DNA from: Symsagittifera roscoffensis
Taxonomy: Eukaryota > Xenacoelomorpha > Acoela > Convolutidae
Assembly: GCF_963678635.1 (NCBI RefSeq)
Contig: NC_087063.1
Coordinates: forward strand, 66,144,471-66,208,470
Direction of reading: 5' to 3'
Length of the DNA stretch: 64,000 nucleotides
Shown here in pieces: positions 11,501 through 20,900 of this stretch (position 1 is its first letter; the number at the start of each line of letters is the position of its first letter). The notes under the pieces are model-generated. The model was not told the origin of the DNA. It searched no databases and saw only the letters and a program-made list of their open reading frames with translations. The translations under genes and the position numbers were made by a program.

Positions 11501-14391
11501 GCATACACGAATTGTAGGGCGGGTGGCATGCTGGCGTATCCTGGGGATGTGGTAAACACCACCTTTGTCTTGGACCCAAATCTCGAGGCTACGTTCTCTT
11601 GTACCTCATTCATCGCCGCAAATAACGCCTGAATAGCCTCCCATATCTTCTTTGATGTCGGAATCTCCTTGCCCTTCAGTTGCTCAAGAAGTCCCATCGC
11701 GTGCAGGTGGTCATTCATTCCTGCAAACAATAGCAGCTCAGGTTCACAGGGCATCTCCGACTTTATTGCCACCACTAGGGTCAACATCTGGTTCAATTCG
11801 GCTCCTGGCAAAGAGTATACCAGAGTCTCCGGCCAGAACAACTTGGGAGACGTTCCTTCGAAGTCTGATCCCGCCACAATGATCACTCTTGCAGCAGCTG
11901 GATCTGCTCTATCATAAACTGCCAGAGTCTTGGCCAATTGGGTGCCGCCACAGGGCTTCCCGTACCTGGGATCCTCTGCCAACCTTGGACCTTCGTAAGC
12001 AGCGTCAGGCAACTCCATTCCCCCCGGGTTGAGTAGCTTGTCTACTACCTTCAATTGCGCCGGGGTTGCCAACCTGATCCTGGCGATGCCAGTTCGGTGC
12101 TTGGGAGGTTCTGCTATAAGTCCAGGACTCCCTAGCTGCTTAAGAGGCCTGTAGTTAATGGGTCCCATGATCGTTTTTGTGGGAATTCCAGTCAGGTCTG
12201 TAGTCTCCATTAACTTCGTTCTCGAGAAATGCGCCTCGTGTGCTTTCAACCAGTCTACGCAATGATGTCTATTCAAGTCCTCATGCGACACTCGTTCGAT
12301 CCCCAGGGTTTCCGCCAACTCTCGTCTGCATTCCAAAGTCTCTAGATCCAGTTCCTTCACCTTCTCAGGATATCTCAAGCGGGTAGTCTCCCTAGACTTC
12401 TTTTCTCTCCTGCCATCTGCCACCACCACGGAGGACATCGCCGAGGTCGGAGGTGTTGATGACTCTACCTCCTCTGACTCCATTGGTGTGGCACTCTGCA
12501 ATCGGGTCTGATTGCTCCTCGAGCTATCTCTAGTATCAACTCTCGCTCCCAATCGACCAGCCAAGGCCCTCGAGGCAAGGAATGGTGGGTTGGGAGGTGG
12601 CCCTAAAGTGAATTGGGCTGTCTCCAGCAGGTCCGCTTCTAGCGTGTTTATGTGTTCCTGGAAGACGTCGTTCAGCCACTCAGCTCCCCTCGGCCTATCG
12701 AAATGGATTCCATCTTTCGAGGTGTCTTCAGGGAATCCCTTGTTCTCCATGCGTTCTGCAACGTCTAACAGCCTGAGAGGAAGCACACTGTTTCGGTGTA
12801 TTTCTCGGATCGCCTTGTTCAGGCTCCGCACCCTCTGGTTCATCTCTAGGGAGTGTTGATCAAACATCATGTTATAGGGGACCGTGCATATCGTCAGCAG
12901 GATGGGATCCATTTGGATCCTCAGCTCCTCAAGAAGGCAACTCATCTTGTCGCATAGCCTCGTCACTTTCCTTGCTTCTCCTCTCGACACGTCGTTGGTC
13001 CCAACCATCAAGGTGACTGTGTAAACTTTGGTCATTCCTAGCATGTCCAGAGTTGCCAACATCTGTGGCGTAGCAGCTCCAGCGAAACTCAAGACTCCCG
13101 TCTGCCAATGTGACCGGATCTGGGTCAACACCCGCACCAGGCTGTCCCCTATAATCAGGTGAACCGCACCCTCTGGCACACGAGGTGGCGCTAGATACTG
13201 CACCCAGGCTGCGTCGTGGAAGCAGTCCCTCCTGGCTTGCTGTTCCGCATTCCAGTCCAGCCGACTATGCTTGTGGTAGTTCCCCTCTGTGTTCTTCTTG
13301 TAGCTCGCGATCACGACGTTTCTGACCGGCTGTTCCCTCCAAGTTGGGGGAAGCTCTGGCCTTGTCGCTCTTTCACGACTCTGCTGCTGCAATTTCTCGC
13401 CCAGCTCCTTCAGGCGCGATGAGGCGCTACTCACCTGACTACCGCTCGAGGTCGAGGTGGGTGTATATCCTGGTAACACCACATCCATCAGAGGACGTAC
13501 AGGTTGGGTCTCTAGATTGCGCAAGGAGGGCGTCGCGTCATTCGGTATCCAGACCTCCAACCCTTCACTCATGTGTTCCCTGGCCTCGCGGTCAAGGTTG
13601 AACCGTCCTCTAGCCCTGGGAGCTTCATCCACCTCCATGCGCGACTCTGGCCTTGAGCTTGTCACCACTCGTTCGTTTGACCTGGCTCCCTTTTGTGCGT
13701 CCAGCTCGCGTTGTCGTTGTTCTATCCTTTCCAACTCCGACTTTAGTTGATCGCGATTCGCGGCGTTCTCCCGCACCTTTAGCTCCTGCTGATGTTCCGC
13801 CCTTAGCATCTCAAGTAATTTCAACGTCTGATCCCGCTCGTCGACTGCCTGGTCTCTCTCCAGCTGAAGCCTCTCCCTATCCAACTTCGCCTGATCCCGA
13901 TCGAGGTTCGCTTTATTCCTTTCCTTCAGCGCCTTCTCAAGCTCTTTCCTTAGGACTCCCAGCTCCGGATATGCCTCGGTCGTCTGTTGCGCTCGCGACA
14001 TCGACGGCACCTTACTCGAGCTCTGGCCCGTGGATCTCGCTGTTGGCCTCGTCGGTAGCGGGAACTCTCCTGCGCCGTGTTCGGTGTTGTTACTCAGGCC
14101 AGGATTTCTTGCCAAGTCAAAGCCCCTTACTCCTCCATCCGCATTCCAAGACAACCATCTGGTCTGTGCTCGATTTGATATGCCCTCAGTGGTGTAGCCG
14201 ACTATCAAGACAGCCTCCGTCGCAGACTCCCTGCACTCGCCCTGGTCCTCCAACTGGAGGATCGCATTCAGCATCACCGCCATTCTCTCGTCGATCTGGG
14301 TGTGGTCCAGGTCCCTCAAGCGTCTGTACAGCTCGTCAAGAGTGGGCCTCTGCAGAGCCGTGGGCATAGAGTTCCAGAATCGGTCTGCCAT
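5512..14391 (-). CDS. Second ORF of the giant gypsy element, 2959 aa, with SGNH hydrolase domain
   Basis: Starts at ATG 14391 (MADRFWNSMP) and runs uninterrupted. Residues ~145-240 are a charged coiled coil. Residues ~405-585 form an SGNH/GDSL-type hydrolase domain: GDSL (S417), a block II-like SFAGA, GTND (N466) and DGIHFD (D560, H563). Residues ~833-1060 look like a second, diverged copy with AGSDF in place of GDS, LFAGMND, and a late DDH. Residues ~1190-1230 are hydrophobic. A long acidic, proline-rich region follows, then a basic patch (KTRKRKREVE), two Cys/His-rich stretches and a C-terminal EEIVISSDDEEE that resembles a SUMO-interaction motif. SGNH domains hydrolyse esters and occur in some LINE ORF1 proteins; a role here is inference. 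I recognise no envelope, capsid or polymerase signature. Codon use is as GC-rich as Gag-Pol, so both ORFs evolved together. Confidence 0.93.
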   Translation of the reverse strand: MADRFWNSMPTALQRPTLDELYRRLRDLDHTQIDERMAVMLNAILQLEDQGECRESATEAVLIVGYTTEGISNRAQTRWLSWNADGGVRGFDLARNPGLSNNTEHGAGEFPLPTRPTARSTGQSSSKVPSMSRAQQTTEAYPELGVLRKELEKALKERNKANLDRDQAKLDRERLQLERDQAVDERDQTLKLLEMLRAEHQQELKVRENAANRDQLKSELERIEQRQRELDAQKGARSNERVVTSSRPESRMEVDEAPRARGRFNLDREAREHMSEGLEVWIPNDATPSLRNLETQPVRPLMDVVLPGYTPTSTSSGSQVSSASSRLKELGEKLQQQSRERATRPELPPTWREQPVRNVVIASYKKNTEGNYHKHSRLDWNAEQQARRDCFHDAAWVQYLAPPRVPEGAVHLIIGDSLVRVLTQIRSHWQTGVLSFAGAATPQMLATLDMLGMTKVYTVTLMVGTNDVSRGEARKVTRLCDKMSCLLEELRIQMDPILLTICTVPYNMMFDQHSLEMNQRVRSLNKAIREIHRNSVLPLRLLDVAERMENKGFPEDTSKDGIHFDRPRGAEWLNDVFQEHINTLEADLLETAQFTLGPPPNPPFLASRALAGRLGARVDTRDSSRSNQTRLQSATPMESEEVESSTPPTSAMSSVVVADGRREKKSRETTRLRYPEKVKELDLETLECRRELAETLGIERVSHEDLNRHHCVDWLKAHEAHFSRTKLMETTDLTGIPTKTIMGPINYRPLKQLGSPGLIAEPPKHRTGIARIRLATPAQLKVVDKLLNPGGMELPDAAYEGPRLAEDPRYGKPCGGTQLAKTLAVYDRADPAAARVIIVAGSDFEGTSPKLFWPETLVYSLPGAELNQMLTLVVAIKSEMPCEPELLLFAGMNDHLHAMGLLEQLKGKEIPTSKKIWEAIQALFAAMNEVQENVASRFGSKTKVVFTTSPGYASMPPALQFVYAVLILIAEGSEWRILMAAPNRELEPVNLRLYRSELPAAWADISHALRGFYGLADVLIVLDEVLLLEISNFARQLKFSPVIGDDHPAINQLTASLWFRSMDVKVANSTSRTRGPSNERRNVVETEKQLESMKYRLTQENGWWPFLTPRLENATNKTREEAPLLVKQIWSFLEKQLELAERRDMTVVRFVSAANEVTIGGFWREHANGELKTRRDYEILKFLSPCWEREFLAGVFGTTATIFGAFVQEILGMPISLLLALYLVYPRYLFNMGPAYMFSRGVETLRVDGYLALVLLTHGELVSFHRLMEYGEPLSMGRVHTSIETSSYKCAAGLKTLLVQYLMMQNRYMTGEDENPTSREEWEKANRGMPLLTDLCLAMRSDPMGIIRGLEEVVTCIYGPAVTYAFPDPLVITYRHSVTHLSLISVLDGAALNWCQQEVLRARMSNTVLFGKVKDAEMMVCNFRGQMQCRMGGKREGPIEMYPKFWNLNPLTADGREILRIPAWKECFALVKRELETIMEKEILPATMPEFPIVRRMTLGMNSPLVVPSIMARMRAEEMQKDFTDGWDPLFIGYTAAVYFHTSEMKVNSWTTQAKKSRGSQPPGYEVRKVLRTLEKEGLENMLPIWDDGRMIVMEGHVALVDDMKFATRKYKAPYGMEQVEIRQEGTELDAAGQLHVALTEYKKLDPATPSPLSVDTPGDKRSGPVEDRFKKILERRRHESEEESMDETLSEAGEDMEVGNTPEPGPSGEELTTQELLKDLSEENWADTATPPLIPSPRKNLELPLAGETFNMGMLLLSSEEREKNTFEGNRDIFLGSLEDDAWQEFLEEFNREVGSETTLDKFKKELWDAVVRFGEPLLIGTGLDEKARKELLNKLVELRNARSKTRKEKCEDSSTLKRKTVDKMVDDIKRDKVGTSNMIKSTNILKARAGGRQELEGVDGEVESMMIATTPSSREVKTRKRKREVEGWGSPSVDAVSEGNLRETAPIVLARCKTAAYKNSSELRKPLEVEKEIEVPTSSTSEEDFKPQKVNVKRGSTNGQVGEVEIGKEWISKAHQDMGEQVTSDPLERNKTRNTSRTWWVALETLKEMEDCLKKLDSGIARRRRNWATQQKAEVNKIEMASHLKRSWQSLLKDHFEEAMRTSSSAPPLMANPFVRTAGQLMFTWSLVGIELETLTSYDRLKLGSKKMEVYQALMQHVARDNSGLSLARRKDATCFLRWTMSMMSDSTILACHQRASGSKTMERRVSTIILNVYQSTGIEKEDGSRLSLENHRKLDEVRRFSNKKFEEEHDVHRNLASSEQYSRLSEKGEYQYVSGVMGIAYNPFLDSEAGGAHRNHEVAELLKFWTERIMEIDAVEKEGPSLGLILEKTPEVISIPRSNKRVEVNMGGGDGLLTTNLGVIWKLLRPSWCPHPHASLIEETTERVRLAPTEDEDLAKLSVLHKLITPQMQEPSERTSDPGSAKKLEPGSCLDSTCGNGEHICDGRSCVRILSFQKEDLVTWFEDITEREKSEVQIIAECYARTTVNIATALGFFSRMCGLQALERLESEHHLVTALSVESWPGVLQVTQKHIRSWKVGLEAEMGFPLSEAYGLPLNAKSLIGSMMANLCGSHYPLHMTMVEVSSQRILVDKAFSVPKCVRLARISHHSHKLLRKIKGTVPKELRDDLSEIWGEDLLKLERENTSDHERQNVIGKPVGSTPNLEDNDTMHEKMMELEPLLEASGERNLRSIEISHGECPCHCLAQTVWYPDHKNLCLVWDVEEIRSIGLPDHRQKVTLLVVSTMLALRWIEENITKYREATTPTAESIYAIDYSRRLELFETACKVFAIPTEVRHVWSRLRYFPWFRATLTSWLYRATKDHMRKHQKEYRQFQAEIGPEAFKRPLLTHRNAITTGWKRVGKMSRDNTKARESILEEDLAKNVSLSLHNSFCLNREARVKALPNQAKRLQEQREWMRSYEQLKAWEEIVISSDDEEELLRQFAASSTSGCSTSKAKSTR
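11212..11895 (-). other. Second SGNH-like domain of ORF2, serine block altered
   Basis: ORF2 residues ~833-1060. The spacing matches the first domain: IIVAGSDFEG for block I, YSLPGAELNQML for block II, LLLFAGMNDHLH for block III (GxND) and IGDDHPAINQL for block V. The GDS serine motif is scrambled to GSD. It may be a non-catalytic duplicate. Confidence 0.5.
12637..13179 (-). other. SGNH/GDSL hydrolase domain of ORF2
   Basis: ORF2 residues ~405-585. LIIGDSLVR gives the nucleophile serine 417, FAGAAT the block II glycine, LMVGTNDVSR the block III asparagine 466, and DGIHFD the aspartate and histidine (560, 563). The ~145-residue spacing from S to H is normal for small SGNH esterases. All catalytic residues are present. 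Confidence 0.85.
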
Positions 14392-14913
14392 TCTTTATCA
14401 CTTCGGGATGTGTGTAGATAGATGTCAACCAGCTCAAGAATTACCTTACCAACTCAAGTATTACCTTACCAACTCAAGTATTACCCAATTCAAGAAATCT
14501 CTAGAAATCTTCTCTTGCAAGCACTTGCTGTAGATCCGGATTGTCGCGTGTTCAATCAAGATTCTCTTTTTCTGTTTCTCGCTTGAGTGTAGTTGGATAT
14601 TCAACTTTGTTTTCAAACTTGATCTGAAAACATAAAGCTCATTAAAACTTAGTATGTCACGTTCCTAACCTAGAGACCCCCCTTCTACCCATATGATTAA
14701 AATCTTATCATTCACATATCACTTAAAACAATTTGATTGGATCTCCCTTAAGAACATGCAGATTCATTTTATGTTTTAGCACCATCAATTCTTTCTTTTA
14801 AAATTCAATTGTCATGCCAATCACATCTTAAGATCCCTTTACCTGCGCCGCACCCCAGTACCTGACTCAAGACTCCTCCCTCACACCCGACTCGATACCT
14901 CCATGTACCCGAC
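14392..14913 (-). promoter_or_regulatory. Spacer between Gag-Pol and ORF2 with splice acceptor and 20-bp repeats
   Basis: In sense a good acceptor, 'tttatgttttcag', ends at 14624 and would give an RNA whose first AUG is close to the ORF2 start. Between it and the start codon, 14431-14486 holds almost three copies of a 20-bp unit ('aactcaagtattaccttacc'). Each sense copy contains CTTGAG, and the full copies contain GGTAAGGTAA, which looks like a 5' splice site. No ORF of note lies in the spacer. Confidence 0.5.
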
Positions 14914-17900
14914 TCAGGCGATGCTCAAGTAGTACTTCTTGTGAAGATGCACCATTATCTCGGTTTCTGCAAAGACCACATGTAGGATAGCGTACAATTC
15001 CCTCGAGCTCAGTTTGCCCCTGTTTGGGTCGTACACCGGCATCGAGACCTCCACTATTCCTCTTTCAATCATGAAGTCACGTAGTCTTGTCAGTGCCAAT
15101 ATCACGTGTTCGGGATCAATTGTGTTTCTGTCGTTGACTCTCGTTACTAGGAAGCAGAGGTATTTGCCCGGGACTTGTGCCACTGACGGTGGAAGCGCTG
15201 CTATGCCTCCCAGTCCTGGCCTCTGTCTGAACAGAAACTCTACGTTCTGGTACTCTCTTTTGAAGTCAGCCTCCAATCTTGATTTGAAACTCATGTCCGC
15301 CGTGATGCAGATCGCGCTGGTCCTGTTTGACAGGATGAAGTCGCTATCTGTTATCATGATGTTCTCTGAGTATTCATTGGGTATTTCGAATTTCGTTTTG
15401 AAATTCCTTCCTATGGTAGGCTCTGGTTCTTCTTCCTCCAGTTCCAATCCGCTTGTTTCCCTCACTTCCTTGAGCTTCTTTATCATCAAATTTTCGGTGT
15501 GGGTAAGTCCTACCCCCACTCCCCGGACAAAAATATTTATCGACGTCCCCGTCGATGTAGTCGGGTCTGAATTGTCCTTGGGGATGTCCAGTGGCCTGTC
15601 TGTTGCTGTCCATCCGAAAAGAGGGTCCTCTGTCTTCATGTAATTTGCTGCTGATATATCGACTTGCTGAATGCTTTGTCCTTCGTGGCTCTCGTCTTTG
15701 ACATCACGCATCCACTCTAGAATCCTCAAGTTCGTGTTCTCCCTCCTTTCTATTTCACTCTGCTCGAGATCCGTCTCCAATTCTGGCGTCGAGTAATCAT
15801 TCTGCGGATAATGTCCACCATCGTCAATCACTTGCCATTCCTCTTCGGCCTCCAGTTCGCCTGCGCTTAGTAGTTCATCGCCCAACTTGTCTGGCTGTAT
15901 CTTATCGATCAAGAAGTCATCCCCGTACCTATTGTACCTCATACCTGTTCGTTTACGATTGCCCGTCCTGGTTTCCGGTGGTGCTGGTCGATCCGGTTCC
16001 ATCCACTTCGGTACCTCGTTTTGCTCGGGATCGTTCCAGTCTTCTTCTACAAATGAACCTGCATCCGACTCCACTTCTATGTTTTCGTTGTCGTCCAAAC
16101 TCAAGTTCTCATTACCATCATTTTTCTCTCTAGTGCCTTTCTCATTCACTTCGCACGCTGGTTCCACCACCAGGTACTCAAGACCTTCCATGTCTTTTGG
16201 CAGGCACCAGTCCTCCGGAGACGGAATGTGAGGCTTCAGATTTTCGTAATGTGCTGCTCGCCCTGTACTCAAGCGATAGAACCTTCCTTGTTGATGTACT
16301 TCCGTAATCATGAACGGTCCTCTCCATTTCTTGAGTAGTTTCTTTGTTCCCTTGGGCGGTATGACATTTTGGAAAACCCACACGTATTGGCCCACTTCGT
16401 ATGGCTTTGCTCTTAGTATCTTTTCGTCATATTTCTTGCGTTGCCTCATTTGCGCTTGCGCCGTGTTTCTCCGACATAGCTCGTTTAGCTCTTGTTGTCT
16501 TTTGATCGCTTCCTTCACGTATGCTTGAGGTGACGTCCTCTTCCCCTCGTACTCCGGGTAGAAGAATGTTAGAGGCATTGCCCTTTCCCTGCCTGTCAAC
16601 ATCATGAAAGGACTGATACCCGTCGTTGAGTGCTGAGTACTATTATAGGCTCCTACTACTTGTGGCAGGTATTTGTCCCAGTCCGTCATGTATCTCGAGC
16701 AGTACACCCTGAGCATGTTGACCAGTGTCCTGTTCTGTCTCTCTACCAACCCATTGGTCTGTGGATGATAGGTCGTCGAGTGTGCTTGAGCAATGTGTGA
16801 TCTCTTCATCAATTCTTTTGTCAAGTCCCCCACAAAAGCCTTGCCGTTGTCTGACTGGAAAGTCATTGGACAACCATATCGCGATATCCAATGCGTTATC
16901 AGGTGATCACATGTCTCCTCTGCTGAGGCTGTCTGGCATGGAACCGCTTCCGCCAACTTGGTGAAGTGATCTATTATAACTAGTATTTGGTTATAACCCG
17001 ACTCCGTCATGCAGATTTTCTGATGGTCTATCTGCACCACTTCATTGAATTCCGAACTCTCGACAGACTTGAGGGGAAATTTCATCTTCCTTGGGTCTTT
17101 TACTTGAAGGCATGCTAGGCAGGCATTCACCCACCTCTCGCAAGCTTTTCTCATTCCCGGCCAGTCAAACCTGTGAAGTATCCTTTGTTGTACTTTATCT
17201 ATCCCCTGATGGCCCATCTGGTCGTGTGATCTGAAAAGCACTTCCGTTTGGTACAGTTGTGGTAGTATGATGAGGTTGTGTTTGTGTAATATTTTTTCCT
17301 CATCTCTTCTCTTGCACGCTACCACCCCTTCAGCTGTGTGATAAAGTAAATCTCTCTTTTCTTTGTAGAACTGGCTCAAGATCTTGTAGCTGTCTTCCTC
17401 AAGTTCCCCCTTCTCCTTGACTCCCGAATGGATCCATTTGGAGAGGTTACTTGTCATTTTGTCATTTCTCTGGGCCCTTATTAGGTCAGACAGCCTGTAT
17501 CTCGCCTTAACGTGCTCCTTTAGCGCCATGATCTGTCCATTCATTTCACCAGGGTTGTGGATGTCATCGCTCAGCTTCACACATATCATCCTTTTCACGA
17601 TTTTCATGTCGTCTTCTGGTACCAGATTCGTTCTGACGTTTGAGTTGCACGATAGTTCCCTTAGTGGTTTTCTTGAAACTGCTATTTTCTCGAGCTCTTC
17701 ACCACCTCGTACCTCTTGTGTTTCCAGATTGTACGTCCCTGAAGATGGATCCGTCTGTAATTCCCTGTCGTGCTGTCTTATCTTCTCTTCCGCCAGTATC
17801 ATGCATAGACTGTCTTGGTCTTCGCTGCTCTCATCCGAGTCTTCATCCCATTCTTCACGCTCCCCGGACAATTTCCCTTCTCCGGTTTCGTCTTCTTCCA

Positions 17901-20900
17901 TGAATCTGGACCACTCCCCGGACTCTTGATCTAGTCCCAGGTGTTCAACTTCTTCTCTGAATGTTACTTTCTTATCCCTGACTTTTGTCTGCTCCAGAAT
18001 TTTGTCGGGGATTTTTTCAACTAGTGATCGCACAACTTCCTTGCTATCAGTGATGCTTCCTTTTGAGACGTCAGTATTGTTCACTGTTTCTTCTCTCCGA
18101 AGTATGGTTTGTTCCGGTGCATCCTGACCTTTCCCTTGGATCACGGGCTTGTCATCTGATAGTTTCTCAAGCAACCTCATTAAGTCTTCATCTATTCGGA
18201 CCGTTCCCTCCTCTACCTGGGTGAGATCATAACCTTTTGCCTTGAGTGTCTCCCTCACGATTTTGGACTTGAGCATTATTCCTATCGGAATCCCACTGCT
18301 TTTCTTCAAGATGGTCTTTTCAAGAGTTTCTTTCGGCAATTCGGGATGATCTTCAATCGGTTTGCCTGATTTGTCCAGCCATCTCGTGAGTGGAAGACTG
18401 TCGTACGTTTCTTTGTCCATGAAGGAGAAGCCATCTTTGATCTCAGGTCTGTCCGCCTCTCTTTGTTCTTGCCTCTCGTAGAACTCCGTCTTCTTACTCA
18501 AGCTGTCAGCATTTTGATGTTTATCTCGTGTTCTGTGCTCAATTATCATGTTGTATCCATCCAAGCGAACTATCCACCTCCCAATATAGCTCTGGTCCAT
18601 TGAGTACGTTTTCAGCCAGCTTAGTGCTCGGTTGTCGACTCGCAGCTTGAAGGGCTCACTGCCTAGGTATGCTCTGTATTTTTCGACAAAGGTGACCACC
18701 GCGAACATCTCTGCTTTCGGTGCTCCGTACTTCATTTCTGTGTCACTTAGGACCTTGCTCCCGTATGCTATTGGTCTCAAGACTGTCTTCCCATTCCATT
18801 CTTGTTCTTGATGGAGAATCCCAGAAATAGCGACTACTGACGCGTCCGTGTCTAGCACGTACATCCCCTTCTCTGTCGGCATACCCAGTACTGGTGCCTC
18901 ACATAGCTCTTTCTTTATTCTCTGGAATGACTCTTCTGCCGCGTTGTTCCACGTGAACTTCTTGCCCTTATGTCTCATTAGTTGTTGCATCGGGTATACC
19001 TTGTCCGCATAGCCCTTGATGAATTCTCTATAATAGTTGGCGAAACCCAGGAAGCTCATCAGCTGGTGCTCCGTCTTCGGTGATTTCCAGGTTAGGACTG
19101 CTTCCACGGCGTCTGGATCAGGTCTGATGCCGTGCTTATCTACCATCCTTCCCAAGTATTTAATCGAGTCCTTGAGTATCTCGCACTTTGATGGTTTACA
19201 CTTCAGCCCCGATCTTTTCATGCACGCGAACACCTCGTTAAGCCTCTCGATGTGGTCTTCTAGTGTCGGCGTTGCTATTACCACGTCGTCCACATAGCAC
19301 ATTACCAGGTTGCCGTACTTCTTCGTCACGCCTATCAACGCGTGTGCCATCAGCCGCTGAAACGTGGCTGTTGCATTGCAGAGTCCAAACGGCATCCGTT
19401 TCCATTGAAACAGACCCAACTCGCAGGCGAACCCTGTCTTGTCCCTGTCTTGCTTCCTTAATGGTACCTGCCAAAAGGCCGAGCCTAAATCAAGAGTCGT
19501 AAAAAATTTCGCATCACCTAACTTCGAGAGGCTCTCATCAATTCTAGGTATGGGATAGGCATCCTTCACCGTGACGGAGTTCAGGTATCGAAAGTCACAA
19601 CAAAACCTTAACTGGTCGCCTTTCTTTTTGGCCATCACTACTCCACACGCCCACGGTGACTTGGATGGTTCTATCATGTCATACTCTAGTAACGTTTCGA
19701 TTTCTTTTCTACACGCGTCCGATTTGTGTGGGGTCATGCGCCTCGCCCCCTCCCTGTGTGGTACCGCGTTTTCCTCAAGTTCAATTTCATGTTCAACAAA
19801 ATTACAACACCCGATATCCGCCTTATGCCTTGAAAAGACCTCCTCGTTTCGCTCTAGTACGTCCTTGATAGCTTCGAGCTGTTCATCTTTCAGTTTGCCC
19901 CTTAAATGTTCAATCTCCGGCAGAACCGGTTTATCAATTTGCATTTCATCTAGTGTGGGTCGCTCTGGAAAGTTCGAACAGCTCGAAAGCCCATCGTCCG
20001 TTTCTGACTTAAGTGATTTGATAAGACCTGAAGAATCTTTTATTCTCTGCAATCGTCTCAAGATACAAATTTTGTCCCTGTGGTTGGGACAATCAACAAC
20101 TTCATTTTGTTTTGAGTTTTCAATTATTTCATATCGAGTTTTAACCGGTAAAGCATATCCCAGCTTCCTCCCTCTCTGTATCGTGATCGGTATATCAAGG
20201 GTATTCAACAAGACACTGACGCAGAGGCCGCTCTTCGTTATCGAAAATGATCTTCCTAAAACAGCAGCGCTTTGACTATTGGGATTTGGAACTATACACA
20301 CTTGCTTGTTGTCACTTAGTTCATTATGATTTTTCATCCTCAAGCTTACGATTGCCGCTTCATTAGCTTTTAACCTCACTCTCCTACTCAAGAATACCGG
20401 TGCTTTGTTTTCATTCGCCATTATTAAATTTACCGGTTTGATTGCGTACCTCCTATCCGGGTTCCGTATCCTGAACATTGCATTATTTAGATCAATCGTT
20501 ACGTCGAAATTCCTGATGAAGTCTCTGCCCAAAATGAATTGGTCAGATTCATCTAGGTTTTCTACCACGATGAAGCTCATCCACAGGTTACGTTCCCCCA
20601 AATTGAGGGCTATTATCGGCGTCCTGCCCAGCACCCGTAGGGCCCCTTTGTTTGCAGCTGACAGCCGTATTCTCGAGTCTATCAAGTCACCTTTGTCAAA
20701 GCCCATCTTTTCCCATGTTTCGATTGGTATGACGCTCAAGACTGCTCCCGTGTCAAGTAATCCACGCAACTGAGTCTTTTTGCCATTTATGTCTAGCACG
20801 TGCCCTGTCACGTCTGCTTCCGTCCCGATGTGCATTGCATCTTCTTCAAGCATGGCACAGTGTCCGATCGATCTTACTTTCAATTCTTCTTTCCCTACAT

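Noticed and set aside
5512-14391. ORF2 as a retroviral envelope protein
   Set aside because: No signal peptide, fusion peptide or C-terminal anchor pattern; the only hydrophobic stretch is internal, and the protein ends in a soluble acidic tail.
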